Positions 7,781 through 17,300 of a stretch of DNA of 64,000 bases are shown one piece after another (positions within the stretch are counted from its first letter, which is position 1; each line of letters starts with the position of its first letter). Made by a program: the position numbers and the translations under genes. The stretch is from positions 247,502 to 311,501 of the forward strand of contig NZ_GG704781.1 in assembly GCF_000160535.1 (NCBI RefSeq), written 5' to 3'. The notes beneath the pieces are model-generated. The model worked only from the letters and a program-made list of their open reading frames with translations, ran no database searches and had not been told where the DNA came from. This DNA is from Hallella bergensis DSM 17361. Its GTDB lineage: Bacteria > Bacteroidota > Bacteroidia > Bacteroidales > Bacteroidaceae.

Positions 7781-9277
7781 TCAATTGAACATTTCTACGA
7801 GTTGCTTAAAACGTTTGTGAATATCCAGTTCAGAACTTTCTCTGTAAGATTGGATGGCCGGATTGCTCAGGTCACGTTTCACAGATTCCCAACTGCCACA
7901 ACTCCCAATATCAACCATATTTGTAGCAAACAAATCTTTAAGGCTGGGCAAAAGTTCTCGTGCACCCATATCAACAATATAGTTCACCAAGAATCCTGCA
8001 ACAGTTGCGTCACAGCAGACAGACTGGGGAAGTGCGTCTATGGTGAAAAGAATGAGCCGGTGATACCAGTCTATTACTTCTTCACGTCGGTCGGGATTGT
8101 GAAAGTTTACTTCCTCACCAATCTTCAATACGTTTATCTTGGCATAGGTGTAAAGTCCCTCTTCTTTCAGGTAGTCCATCAATACGTCTAACTTGTGCTG
8201 CCCTAATTTATATAATGTGGGTATTACTATCTCTGGTGCAGCGTCTCCAAAATGATAGTCATAAAAGTCGGGAGACTGCCTGAGCAATTCCAAAACAACG
8301 TCTAAACTGGTGCTGTCGTTTCCAACCTCAGCCAACATCATGGTTGCGTTAGAAACCACCCCGGTATAATTTTCTTTAAGCTCTTGTGGAATCTCATCAC
8401 AGGTCAGACCTATATAATACATGATGATATTCTCCAAGTCCTTGCGCAGCGACTCCTTGGGTAGGGCAAGCATTTCGTCAACGACCGTATCTTTCAGAGC
8501 AAGTGCGTTTTCCGGCTTAAGCAAATCCTCAAGCACCCATTGGTTTTCCACAGTCAATATCTGTGGATAGTCCGGGTGGACATAAGTATATTTCATATCC
8601 GACCCATAAGATTTGATCATGGGACTGTCGCTGAAATCCGTGTCGAATGATGTCATTTCGTCGACATCATCAAAAAAATCGGGGTCGTTCTCGTCATATT
8701 CGTCTTCATCATCTTCTGCACGGATAATGACCTCGAAGTTGTCGCCCAAATTCTTTTTCAGCGTGGGCACATATTTGTTGGCTTCTGATTTGCTGCTGGC
8801 GATAAGTAAATGTTTGCCGTCTTTTCCAAAGTCGTATTCAATGAGCGGCACATCGTCCGTATCTTCTTCCAAAAGATATTGAGCAAGTGTAAAGCCGGGG
8901 TGGGGATTGATACCGCCCTCTTCCGCAAAGGCTATGGCACCATAAATCCAGTTGTGTGCTTCTTCATAACTACATTCCCTGGTTCTCGTTGTGGCAAACC
9001 TCTCCTTTAAGTGCTCAAATTCATATTCCTCCATACGGAGCATATAGAAGGCATCCTTGACACCAAGACAAAATATATCCACAAGGAATACGCCCACGCT
9101 TACCTTGCCGTGCTTGTGCATGCGAGTCACAATGACATTACCTTCACCACAGGTCTCGATATCTTCACTAATATAGCATTTGCCTATCGCTAATGACCGA
9201 GCCTTCTCTTTCAGATATTTTGCGGGGGACAGAGACGGCATTTGTGTTGCCCCATTTTTCTTTTTCTTCTTTGACAT
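7781..9277 (-). CDS. Conserved hypothetical protein, acidic, 498 aa
   Basis: I do not recognise a named family. It begins with a basic Lys-rich stretch (MSKKKKKNG), has no signal peptide or membrane segment, and so is cytoplasmic. The region around residues 45-80 has a compact pattern (GNVIVTRMHKHG, VGVFLVDIFCLGVKD). A strongly acidic linker lies at about 205-235 (EDDEDEYDENDPDFFDD). The C-terminal half is helical and Leu-rich, possibly HEAT-like repeats. It ends 10 bp before the ThiD-like/AraC fusion gene, so the two are probably co-transcribed. No TAnnTTTG box is evident upstream. Codon use looks like that of its neighbours, so it is a real gene. Confidence 0.8.
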   Translation of the reverse strand: MSKKKKKNGATQMPSLSPAKYLKEKARSLAIGKCYISEDIETCGEGNVIVTRMHKHGKVSVGVFLVDIFCLGVKDAFYMLRMEEYEFEHLKERFATTRTRECSYEEAHNWIYGAIAFAEEGGINPHPGFTLAQYLLEEDTDDVPLIEYDFGKDGKHLLIASSKSEANKYVPTLKKNLGDNFEVIIRAEDDEDEYDENDPDFFDDVDEMTSFDTDFSDSPMIKSYGSDMKYTYVHPDYPQILTVENQWVLEDLLKPENALALKDTVVDEMLALPKESLRKDLENIIMYYIGLTCDEIPQELKENYTGVVSNATMMLAEVGNDSTSLDVVLELLRQSPDFYDYHFGDAAPEIVIPTLYKLGQHKLDVLMDYLKEEGLYTYAKINVLKIGEEVNFHNPDRREEVIDWYHRLILFTIDALPQSVCCDATVAGFLVNYIVDMGARELLPSLKDLFATNMVDIGSCGSWESVKRDLSNPAIQSYRESSELDIHKRFKQLVEMFN

Positions 9278-10001
9278 GATAAAAACAACGTGTTAGATGG
9301 AATCGTTAAAAAGTTGATGTAGCCAATGATTGGGCAATTCGCGATGTTCAGCAGTCTTCGTTCGACACCTCATTCATGAAATGATGGGCAAATATCGTAA
9401 TTTTTTTTTAGAACCTGCAAGAAAATTACGGATATCTTGCCAAGGACCCTCTATCTCTGGCAAGAGAAAGGATGAGCAGCTAACACCACGCGTGGGTGGT
9501 TTACAGTTGTAGGTTGTCAACGAGGTGTACAGAGGCTGATTTTGTCAAGAAAACTATACCAAAACGGAGTCGAAAATTTTTGGCGTTCCAGAAATTGAAG
9601 AGTCCTGCCAGGATCCTAAACGCCCGATGACGGTCAGTCAAAAAAGAGACGAGAGTGCGATCAGGGTCTTGTCACACGGTGAATAAGCCTTAGTCGTGAG
9701 ACGGATAAGGCTTTGCCGCCCTGCGATGAAGCTTGAATCGTGGCATGATGAGATACCAACGGCAAGGCCTTCAGAAAACTATGAAGTGCTGATTTTTCAC
9801 TCGCTCCTCTTAACTCATTGTGTTCTTAGACGTTGTAAAAAACCGGCAAATTTCGCATATTTCGCCCAATGCCTTTTCCGCTTTCAAATACGGCAAGCAT
9901 TCGAGGCACTTTGTCGTGATATTTCAGAGATATTTACAGGAAGATTCAACCTGTGTGATAAAGTGAATAAACGTTATCGTCAAAAATAAAAGGCAGGGAA
10001 G
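9278..10001. other. Gene-free region, about 720 bp
   Basis: No open frame here looks coding. The only structure I see is a hairpin at 9685-9713 (perfect 8-bp stem AAGCCTTA/TAAGGCTT, 13-nt loop). Confidence 0.5.
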
Positions 10002-10033
10002 TTTGTATTATTCAGATAAAAACACTATATTTG
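10002..10033 (+). promoter_or_regulatory. Promoter of ssrA
   Basis: TTTG at 10002-10005, 20 bp, then TATATTTG at 10026-10033: a very good Bacteroidetes promoter. A transcript would start near 10040, about 45 nt ahead of the mature tmRNA 5' end, which implies 5' processing. Confidence 0.75.
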
Positions 10034-10084
10034 CATCCCAGTCCTCTTGGCAAGCGTGCTAAGGGGGCGATATCATGAAATCTT

Positions 10085-10481
10085 GGGGTTGACTGGATTT
10101 GACAGCAGGATGAGATGGTATGTAAGCATGCGGAGCTTCGGTAGCTTGCTCCTTAATCTGAGTTATCAAAAATTTAATTGGCGAAAACAATTACGCTCTC
10201 GCTGCCTAATTGAAGAACAGTAGATTACTGGCTTAATTCCGTCACCAGGTGATGGAACGAGACATCGCTCCGAGGATGTTGTTCCGAATCCGGAGATCAA
10301 GCGGTGCAGGTTAAATCGGAAATAGCCCGTGTAGGTCTCGATGCTCGGGTGAAATTTAGAGGCTAAGGTGATGGTTGGTGGTTCGGGTCTTGCCATTACA
10401 CGAAAAACAAAGGCCGAAATAAGCATGTAGAAAGCGTATGGTTTCCCTGTTTGGACGCGGGTTCGACTCCCGCCAGCTCCA
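10085..10481 (+). ncRNA. ssrA: tmRNA (transfer-messenger RNA)
   Basis: tmRNA rescues stalled ribosomes and tags the unfinished peptide for proteolysis. The 5' end GGGGTTGACTGGATTTGACA is the typical tRNA-like start. Its GGGGTTG pairs with CAGCTCC at 10474-10480 to form the acceptor stem, and the T-arm GGGTTCGACTCCC is at 10459-10471. The tag reading frame at 10180-10209 codes GENNYALAA followed by TAA. The length of about 397 nt is normal. After the discriminator base A (10481) the genome reads CTA, so the CCA end is not encoded and must be added by tRNA nucleotidyltransferase. Confidence 0.97.
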
Positions 10482-10525
10482 CTACTATGTTAAGGGTTAA
10501 TTTATCTTAATAGGGTAATAAAAAG

Positions 10526-10578
10526 TGCCGTTTACGCCCGGATGTTATACATAAAACCTTATCTTTGCAAAAACGGCA
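10526..10578 (+). promoter_or_regulatory. Promoter of the mini-protein inside an inverted repeat
   Basis: The -7 box TATCTTTG is at 10560-10567; the -33 box is poor. The box is bracketed by an exact 8-bp inverted repeat, TGCCGTTT (10526-10533) and AAACGGCA (10571-10578). It could be an operator or part of the ssrA transcription end. Confidence 0.45.
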
Positions 10579-10597
10579 TTATATAAGGAATACGCGT

Positions 10598-10909
10598 ATG
10601 AATCATAAAATACTTTCTGTGCTCTTACTGGTAACAGTTTTTTTAGGAGTTCCCCGAGTGGCAGATGCCACGCCGGCTATAGAAATTATTGATAATGAAA
10701 TTCAAAAGATTTCCATTACAGTTAATGAGGAGTCTGTAATGCGCATTACGGGTGCAGCTGGCCAAGAACTTTCCATTTATAACATTACAGGCGTAAGGGT
10801 GATGAACTTGAAAATAGATGGAGCCGACAGGAGCTACAGCCTGAACTTACCCAAAGGTTGCTATATCGTTAAGGTGGGCAAGATGGTTCGCAAAATATCG
10901 ATTAGATAA
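10598..10909 (+). CDS. Small secreted protein consisting mostly of a T9SS-like sorting domain
   Basis: The start is ATG 10598, with AAGGAA at 10585-10590 as ribosome binding site; a TTG 33 bp upstream lies within the -7 promoter box and is not the start. The 103-residue product has a signal peptide (about 1-24, ending ADA). The remaining 79 residues end in a pattern of type A T9SS sorting domains: LSIYNITGVRVMNLKI, then LPKGCYIVKVGKMVRKISIR. Such domains normally sit at the end of large secreted proteins and target them through the type IX system. Here almost nothing precedes it. It sits 17 bp before the L,D-transpeptidase gene and may share its transcript. The role is unknown. Confidence 0.75.
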   Translation: MNHKILSVLLLVTVFLGVPRVADATPAIEIIDNEIQKISITVNEESVMRITGAAGQELSIYNITGVRVMNLKIDGADRSYSLNLPKGCYIVKVGKMVRKISIR

Positions 10910-10926
10910 GAAAAACGCCTGTAAAC

Positions 10927-12498
10927 TTGAAACCTATCCGTTGGCTGTTGGCTGTTTTTTTCATTGGAATTTGCTTTCAGTCGTGCCATGAAAAGAATAT
11001 CAACGTGAATAGTCATTTGTCATTAGATGACTATAAGTCGTTGGATACAACTATTTATCATATAAATGCTCGGAAAATACGTGAGCACATTGGTTTTTTG
11101 TGTCGGTCTGACAAGGACTCAATGGCTCCGGACTATCGTACCCGTAAGTATTACAAGAGCAATTATTCTTTCTTGTGGATAGACCGAAAGGGGATTGACG
11201 GCAGGGCAGACAGCCTGATAGATTGTCTACAGAACATTACGAGGATAGGTTTTTCTAAAAACAAATTTCGTCTCCCTCGGATAGAGAGCGATTTGCAACG
11301 GCTTAGAAACTTGGACTTTGATGGGTCGGACAACTCCATCAATAAGGTGTTGGCACGGTTGGAATACAATCTTACCAAGGCTTATTTCCGCTATGTCTCC
11401 GGCCAGCGATTTGGTTTTATGAATCCCAAATATGTGCTCAACCACGTTGATGTGCATGAACAAAAGGAAAATACAGTCACGTACCGTACATTATATGACA
11501 TTAAGACGGAGCGTGCAGGTGACAGATTTTACCGGACCGCTATGAGCATGATTCGTGAAGACAGCATAGCCGATTTTATAAGAAAAGCGGAACCGAACGA
11601 CGAAGTTTACGATAGCTTGGAGAGGCTGTTGCAGAGTCCGGGACTGTCACGCATGCAGCGGAATAGGATCTTGGTCAATATGGAGCGGTGCAGGTGGCGA
11701 ATGCAGGACAATCCGCAAAGGCATGAGAAATATGTTCTCGTGAACATCCCATCTTTCCACCTACGGGCTGTGGACGGCGACAAGGTGCTGACGATGCGAA
11801 TTGCATTTGGTTCCAACAAAAATAAAACACCCTTGATTGTCAGTGCTATCAAGCGAATGGACGTCAATCCACAATGGGTGATGCCCAAAAGTATCGTCAG
11901 GAAGAGCGTTGTGCCACAGTTAGGTAACATCAATTATTTTACACAAAACAGATATTTCATCCGCAATCGTCAAACCGGTGAGCATGTTGATGTCAGCAGT
12001 GTGTCGCCCGAAATGCTTGAGAGCGGCGATTATTTTGTTATCCAGCGAGGTGGGGAAGGGAATGCGATGGGAAGAATTGTCTTTCGGTTTGATAATAATT
12101 TATCAATTTACTTGCACGACACCTCGTCTCGCACAATATTCGATCGTTCGGTAAGGAATGTGAGTCATGGATGCATCAGAGTGGAGAAGCCTTTTGAACT
12201 GAGCAAGTTTGTGCTTGCCAAAAAAGATGACAAGCTTGTGGATAGGATAAATTATTCGATGCATGCAGACGTGTCGCCTGTCAATATGAAAAAAGAGGAA
12301 ATGACAGAGCGGATGATGCTCGTGGCTGATACCCTGGATCGAAGTCGGCTTATAGGTAGTGTCAATATTAAACCTATGGTTCCCATATTCATCTTATATT
12401 ATACGATGTATCCTGATGCAAGTGGGAAAATCGAGACGTTCAGCGATGTCTATGGGTACGATTCATTGATATACCAACAGTTGAGAAATTACATATAA
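10927..12498 (+). CDS. L,D-transpeptidase (YkuD/YcbB type), lipoprotein
   Basis: L,D-transpeptidases make 3-3 cross-links in peptidoglycan or attach proteins to it. The 523-residue protein has a catalytic YkuD motif S-H414-G-C416-I-R418 preceded by YLHDTSSR. A lipoprotein signal ends at FQSC20, placing it in the periplasm anchored to a membrane. The only start that gives this signal is TTG 10927; an in-frame stop at 10903 rules out an upstream start. The long N-terminal part (20-265) is helical and fits the YcbB-type architecture, larger than simple YkuD proteins. It is followed 22 bp later by the sigma factor gene. Confidence 0.9.
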   Translation: MKPIRWLLAVFFIGICFQSCHEKNINVNSHLSLDDYKSLDTTIYHINARKIREHIGFLCRSDKDSMAPDYRTRKYYKSNYSFLWIDRKGIDGRADSLIDCLQNITRIGFSKNKFRLPRIESDLQRLRNLDFDGSDNSINKVLARLEYNLTKAYFRYVSGQRFGFMNPKYVLNHVDVHEQKENTVTYRTLYDIKTERAGDRFYRTAMSMIREDSIADFIRKAEPNDEVYDSLERLLQSPGLSRMQRNRILVNMERCRWRMQDNPQRHEKYVLVNIPSFHLRAVDGDKVLTMRIAFGSNKNKTPLIVSAIKRMDVNPQWVMPKSIVRKSVVPQLGNINYFTQNRYFIRNRQTGEHVDVSSVSPEMLESGDYFVIQRGGEGNAMGRIVFRFDNNLSIYLHDTSSRTIFDRSVRNVSHGCIRVEKPFELSKFVLAKKDDKLVDRINYSMHADVSPVNMKKEEMTERMMLVADTLDRSRLIGSVNIKPMVPIFILYYTMYPDASGKIETFSDVYGYDSLIYQQLRNYI

Positions 12499-12520
12499 CG
12501 AAACCTCCAAGGCAAAAACA

Positions 12521-13066
12521 GTGAGAGGGTGCGACGATGATAAACTGGTCAGCATGCTGGCCGACCCACAACAGCAGCATAAGGCTTTTGCGCTCGTTGT
12601 TCATCAATATAGTGAGCAGCTATATTGGAAGATTCGTCGCATGGTACTCTCGCATGATGATGCCAATGACGTTTTGCAAAATACTTTTATCAAAGCGTGG
12701 AACAAACGGTCAACATTCCAAAATAAATCGAAGTTCTCTACTTGGCTTTTCCGCATTGCCATCAACGAATCTCTTGATTTCCTTCGGCGTCAGAAACAGG
12801 CACAGCAGGTCAGTGCCGATGATGAGGCGGTGTCTGCTAAACTTTTGGCCGATGAGTATTTTGATGGATCTCGAGCCGAGGCCCTGCTTCAACAGGCCAT
12901 CGCATCACTGCCCGATGTGCAGCGTATGGTGTTCAATCTCCGATATTACGATGAAATGAAATATTCGGAAATGAGCCAACTTCTCGACACCAGCGAGGGG
13001 GCTTTGAAGGCGAGCTATCATTTAGCTGTTAAAAAAATTAAGGCGTATATTGAGAGAAGGGAGTGA
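12521..13066 (+). CDS. ECF-type RNA polymerase sigma factor
   Basis: A 181-residue sigma-70 factor of the extracytoplasmic-function type. Region 2 is seen as DDANDVLQNTFIKAWN and FSTWLFRIAINESLDFLRRQ; region 4 as LPDVQRMVFNLRYYDEMKYSEMSQLL followed by EGALKASYHLAVKKIK. The start is GTG 12521 with AAGG at 12509-12512; no ATG is available upstream, and the next internal ATG (12554) would remove conserved N-terminal residues. The following two genes are a probable anti-sigma protein and a small periplasmic protein, a common Bacteroidota envelope-stress layout. Confidence 0.93.
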   Translation: MRGCDDDKLVSMLADPQQQHKAFALVVHQYSEQLYWKIRRMVLSHDDANDVLQNTFIKAWNKRSTFQNKSKFSTWLFRIAINESLDFLRRQKQAQQVSADDEAVSAKLLADEYFDGSRAEALLQQAIASLPDVQRMVFNLRYYDEMKYSEMSQLLDTSEGALKASYHLAVKKIKAYIERRE

Positions 13067-13182
13067 ATGGTGGTTAAGAATATTGAGAGAGAGAGCATTT
13101 CTTTTGTGCATTTCGAGTACAACAAGTTCATCTCAATTTAAACCTTAAGGCCTAAAGAACGTCAAATAGACAAAAGAAAGAT

Positions 13183-13569
13183 ATGGAAAGAGAAGATCAA
13201 TTTTTGGTTGACAGGTTTGGTCGAGAAACTCCATTTAGGGTGCCCGACGGATACTTTGAAGACTTTGCTTCTCTGATGATGCAAAAGTTGCCGGAGAAAA
13301 ACGAACGTGCCACCACACCACATTGGGTTGTCATGAAGACAAATCGTTGGCATCGCTGGCGTCCGATAGCGGTTGTAGCAGCATGTGTCTGTGCAGCCGT
13401 CTTTGGAGTGGGCGTATATCTGCACAGCAATACACCAGGAGTTACTGAGTCACACGTTCGAGTAGCAAACGGCGTTTCGCCTGTCTCATTCTCTGCGGTG
13501 GATGCCATCGCAGATTATGCCATGCTTGATGCCGAAGACATGTATGCCTATATGGAAGATGCTGAGTAG
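13183..13569 (+). CDS. Single-pass membrane protein, probable anti-sigma partner
   Basis: A 128-residue protein with a cytoplasmic N-terminus containing FRVPDGYFEDF, a motif I associate with small Bacteroidetes proteins encoded next to ECF sigma factors. It has one membrane segment at about 65-82 (PIAVVAACVCAAVFGVGVY) and a short acidic periplasmic tail (DYAMLDAEDMYAYMEDAE). Position between the sigma factor and a periplasmic protein suggests it holds the sigma factor at the membrane; that is inferred from context, since no zinc-binding anti-sigma motif is visible. Confidence 0.7.
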   Translation: MEREDQFLVDRFGRETPFRVPDGYFEDFASLMMQKLPEKNERATTPHWVVMKTNRWHRWRPIAVVAACVCAAVFGVGVYLHSNTPGVTESHVRVANGVSPVSFSAVDAIADYAMLDAEDMYAYMEDAE

Positions 13570-13592
13570 TTAACCATTTAATATGTAAATCC

Positions 13593-14015
13593 TTGAAAAG
13601 GTTCTTGTTTATTTTAGCCATAGCATTTGCAGCAGTACAGCTGAATGCGCATGAGAGACATAAGTTCAATCCTGAGAAATATGAGGCTGAGCTTCAGCAA
13701 TTTATTGTGACGGAAGCAGCACTCACTCCTTATGAAGCATCTGTCTTTTTTCCTGTTTATAAGGAGATGCAGGACAAGCAGCGTTTGTTGTTTAACAAGA
13801 TGCGTAGCTTTCGTCATGTTGACGTAAGGGATGACAAGGCATGCTTGGAAGCTATTCAAGGCAGAGATGAAACGGAACTTAAAATTAAGAAATTGCAGCA
13901 GCAATACCATACTAAGTTTTGCAGAATTCTGCCGCCCAGTAAGGTTTTTCGGATTATCAGGGCAGAAGAAAAGTTCCACCGCCAGGCATTTCGGCGTGCG
14001 GCCAAGCGAAGGTAA
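13593..14015 (+). CDS. Small periplasmic Spy/CpxP-like protein
   Basis: The 140-residue product starts at TTG 13593, which gives a clean signal peptide (1-19, ending LNA). The mature part is helical and charged, with the pattern LTPYEASVFFPVYKEMQDKQR and basic C-terminal helices, similar in layout to Bacteroidota Spy-like proteins encoded with ECF sigma factors. It likely acts as a periplasmic chaperone or stress sensor in this three-gene set. The family call rests on general pattern and context. Confidence 0.65.
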   Translation: MKRFLFILAIAFAAVQLNAHERHKFNPEKYEAELQQFIVTEAALTPYEASVFFPVYKEMQDKQRLLFNKMRSFRHVDVRDDKACLEAIQGRDETELKIKKLQQQYHTKFCRILPPSKVFRIIRAEEKFHRQAFRRAAKRR

Positions 14016-14180
14016 TTTATAGCTTTGCTGTTATCATGACTCTTTAATTGACAGAGAAAAGGGCTGGGTTCCTCTGTGCGGAATTCAGTATTAGGTACAG
14101 ATAAGAAGTTGTTTGGCTACGTCTGCACTTGATACTTGTGTCAGCGATTTCTTGTCATCGGAAATCTCTCTCTTAAATCA

Positions 14181-14211
14181 TGTGGTATTTCCAAAATTAT
14201 TTGTATTTTTG
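14181..14211 (+). promoter_or_regulatory. Promoter of the hybrid two-component regulator
   Basis: TGTG at 14181-14184 (one base off TTTG), 19 bp, then TATTTTTG at 14204-14211. The start would be near 14218, which supports translation from ATG 14319 and not from the upstream in-frame TTG at 14136. The rest of 14016-14318 shows no other feature. Confidence 0.6.
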
Positions 14212-14318
14212 CTGTCACTATCACTATCTTTCCGACTTCTTACGCTGCACATACGCAAAAGAGGCTTCTTTTTGAAAGCGAAGTGTTGCATGAGGAAAAA
14301 ACGTTCTTGACTAAAACT

Positions 14319-17300
14319 ATGAGATACTATAAATGTTACATCTTGATGGCCTTTCTTTGGGTGGGGATGCTCTCCACACAAGCAAGGAATAACTATGTCT
14401 ACTCGTCAGACAGGTTATCAAGCAGTATGATCATCAGTATTTTTCAAGACCATCATGGCTTTCTATGGGTTGGCACAGAGTATGGGTTGAATCGTTTTGA
14501 TGGATATCGATATATCAACTATCTTCATGATAGAAAAGACTCCACATCCCTTGTTGATAACACGGTTGTTTCGTTTATGAACGACAGTCAGCACAATCTT
14601 TGGATTGGTACAAACCGTGGTTTGGTGAAATTCAACTATGCATCCAATGACTTTCGAACCTATCATTTCCCTCATGGCGTGAAACCACGTGTGACGGCCA
14701 TGGTGGAAAACGACCAAGGAGATATCTATATCGGCACATCCGGCTATTATGGAATATATGTTCTGAGGAAAGGCAAATCAACGATTGAGGTTGCCAAGGA
14801 GTTTGGCGTAAGGGATGAAAACTTTGTGTATTATTTATTTCAGGACGACAAGCAAAACCTTTGGAAGTGCAATCATCTGACATCTTTCGGTTATTATCAA
14901 ATGCGACATGGAAAGCCTGCCGGCTTTAAGGCTTTCGAATCTTCAGTTGGCCCCATCAACAAGTTCCATCAGTTAAACGATGGGCGAATTCTCATTGTTT
15001 GCCTGTATGGCATATTGGAGTATAACTATAACACGGGCAAGCTGAAAAAGGCTGATTATGTTTTGCCTCAACTTTCAGGTAACCTTTCCATCAGGAGTTC
15101 GTATTTGGACAGTAAGGGCAACCTATATATAGGTATCAAGAGCCTTGGCCTGATGGTTATTCCTGCGGGAAAGCAAAGAGCAGAGGTTGTCAAAGGCTCC
15201 AATGCACAAGTAGATCTAAGTCGTTCCAATGTGGTTGCCATTTTCGAGGACCGCACACAAAACCTTTGGATTGGTACTTATGATCAAGGGGCATACATTG
15301 TCAACGAGCAACAAACGGCGTTCAAGAGTTGGGAATTTTTATCCCAAAACTATATGGTGAGCGGTAGCACGACCGCACTCGTGCCCGGTGACAATGGTGA
15401 TGTTTGGTGTGCTGTGCGCAACAATGGCATCTATCATTTTGACGGTCAGGGTAATATTGTTGGCCATCCGAACTCTCCGGTAGGTACAAACTTTCTCTAC
15501 CGCGACCGTCAAGGCGACTGCTGGATCAGCACAGAGAATGTGCTTTTCAGCTATAATCCCATCACGGGAACCAGTCAGCGAAAGGCCAAGTTTGAAGGGT
15601 GGGGTATCTATGGCATCGCAGATGATGGCAAAGGCAACCTTTATGTGTCCAACTTTGGCAAGGGGCTTTATATCTATAACAAATACACCGGACGAACCGT
15701 CAACTACAACATGAACCAAAAAGGTAGACTGGGGCATCTGTGGAACGACTGGATAGAATCACTTATTGTTGATAGACAAGGCTTGGTGTGGATGGCCACC
15801 ATGAACGGCCTCTCGTGCTTCAACCCAGCCACGGGGAGCTTCCGCCCGTGGGGATGGCTCAGCCAATTGGAGGGATTACATTGTACGCACATTTACGAGT
15901 CGGACAGACACGGTATTCTTGTGGGTACGGATGCAGGTTTATATCATTTCAATGCCAAGACAAAACGTGTGGAAAGCTTTCCTCATTCAGAGGTGATGGA
16001 AGACAAGAAAATATGTGCCATTGTTGAGGATAAGAAGGGAGAGCTGTGGATTAGTACCAGCATGGGGATATGGGAGTACAATCCTAAGAGCAAAAAGTTT
16101 ATTGCACACATGAATGGCAATGGTCTCGTGACACGCGAGTACACTCTGAATGCGGCCTTGACAACCAAGGACGGCATGATTGGCTTTGGCACAGGAGACG
16201 GGCTTACCGTCTTCTATCCTGATGTTGTGCGCAGTAGTCATGTGGAGATGGGAGATATTTATCTCACCAATTTTATCGTGGGCGACAAATATGTCGACTT
16301 CCTCTCCAACAAGTTCGAAATACCTTATTCAGAGAATTCTTTCTCCATGGAATTCTCATTGCTCAACTTCAGGAATGCAGACAATACGAGTTTTGAGTAT
16401 AGCATGAATGGAGGTAAGTGGATTTCCACTGCTGAGGGAACCAACCGCATATTCTTTTATAGATTGAAACCCGGTAAATACACCATTCGTGTGCGTGCTG
16501 TGAACAATGGCGTCGTGTCCGAAAAGTGCAAGGTATTGACCGTGGTAGTCAACAACCCATGGTATGCCACGTGGTGGGCCTATTTGATTTACGCCCTGAT
16601 TATTGGTGGCATTATTTTCATGATTGTGCTTTATTATATGCGTCGCAAGCGTGTGGAAATGGAAGAGTCGAAGATGCGTTTCCTCATTAACGCTACCCAT
16701 GACATCCGTTCTCCGCTCACGTTGATACTCGGTCCTCTGAAAAAGTTAAAAGACAGACTGACAGACCCAGATACATTGGCCGACCTTGACATTATCGACA
16801 GGAATGCGCAACGGTTGCTGTTGTTAGTCAACCAGATATTGGACAGACGCAAGATAGACATGAAGCAGATGCACCTGCATTGTTCCGAAACCGATCTGGT
16901 AGAACTTATTATGGGCATCAAATCGCTTTTTCAGTACAATGCAACCCAGCGGGACATCACATTGCGATTGATTCATGACAGCCATCCCTACATGGTATGG
17001 ATAGACAAGAACAATTTTGACAAGGTGGTTTCCAACCTACTTTCCAATGCTTTCAAGTTCACACCGGACGGAGGAGAGATAACCATTACGTTGGAAGAGG
17101 ACGCCAATTCGGTCAGAATGATCGTCCAGGATAATGGTCCCGGCTTTCAAGATGAGCATCCCGACCGATTCTTTGACAGGTTTTACCAAGGCAGTGGCAC
17201 CCCTGTGTCCGTACAGCCCGGAACTGGCATAGGCCTTAATCTCTGTCGGTCAATTGTGCACATGCACGGTGGAACCATCAAGGCCGCCAATCGTAGCGAC

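Noticed and set aside
9696..9989. 97-residue frame in the gap before ssrA
   Set aside because: It starts with GTG, overlaps the hairpin at 9685-9713, lacks a ribosome binding site, and its product shows no recognisable domain or signal.
10166..10426. 86-residue minus-strand frame inside ssrA
   Set aside because: It is entirely within the structured tmRNA gene and is a by-product of its base pairing.
14136..14318. N-terminal extension of the hybrid regulator from TTG 14136
   Set aside because: It contains the likely promoter (14181-14211); the signal sequence begins at ATG 14319.
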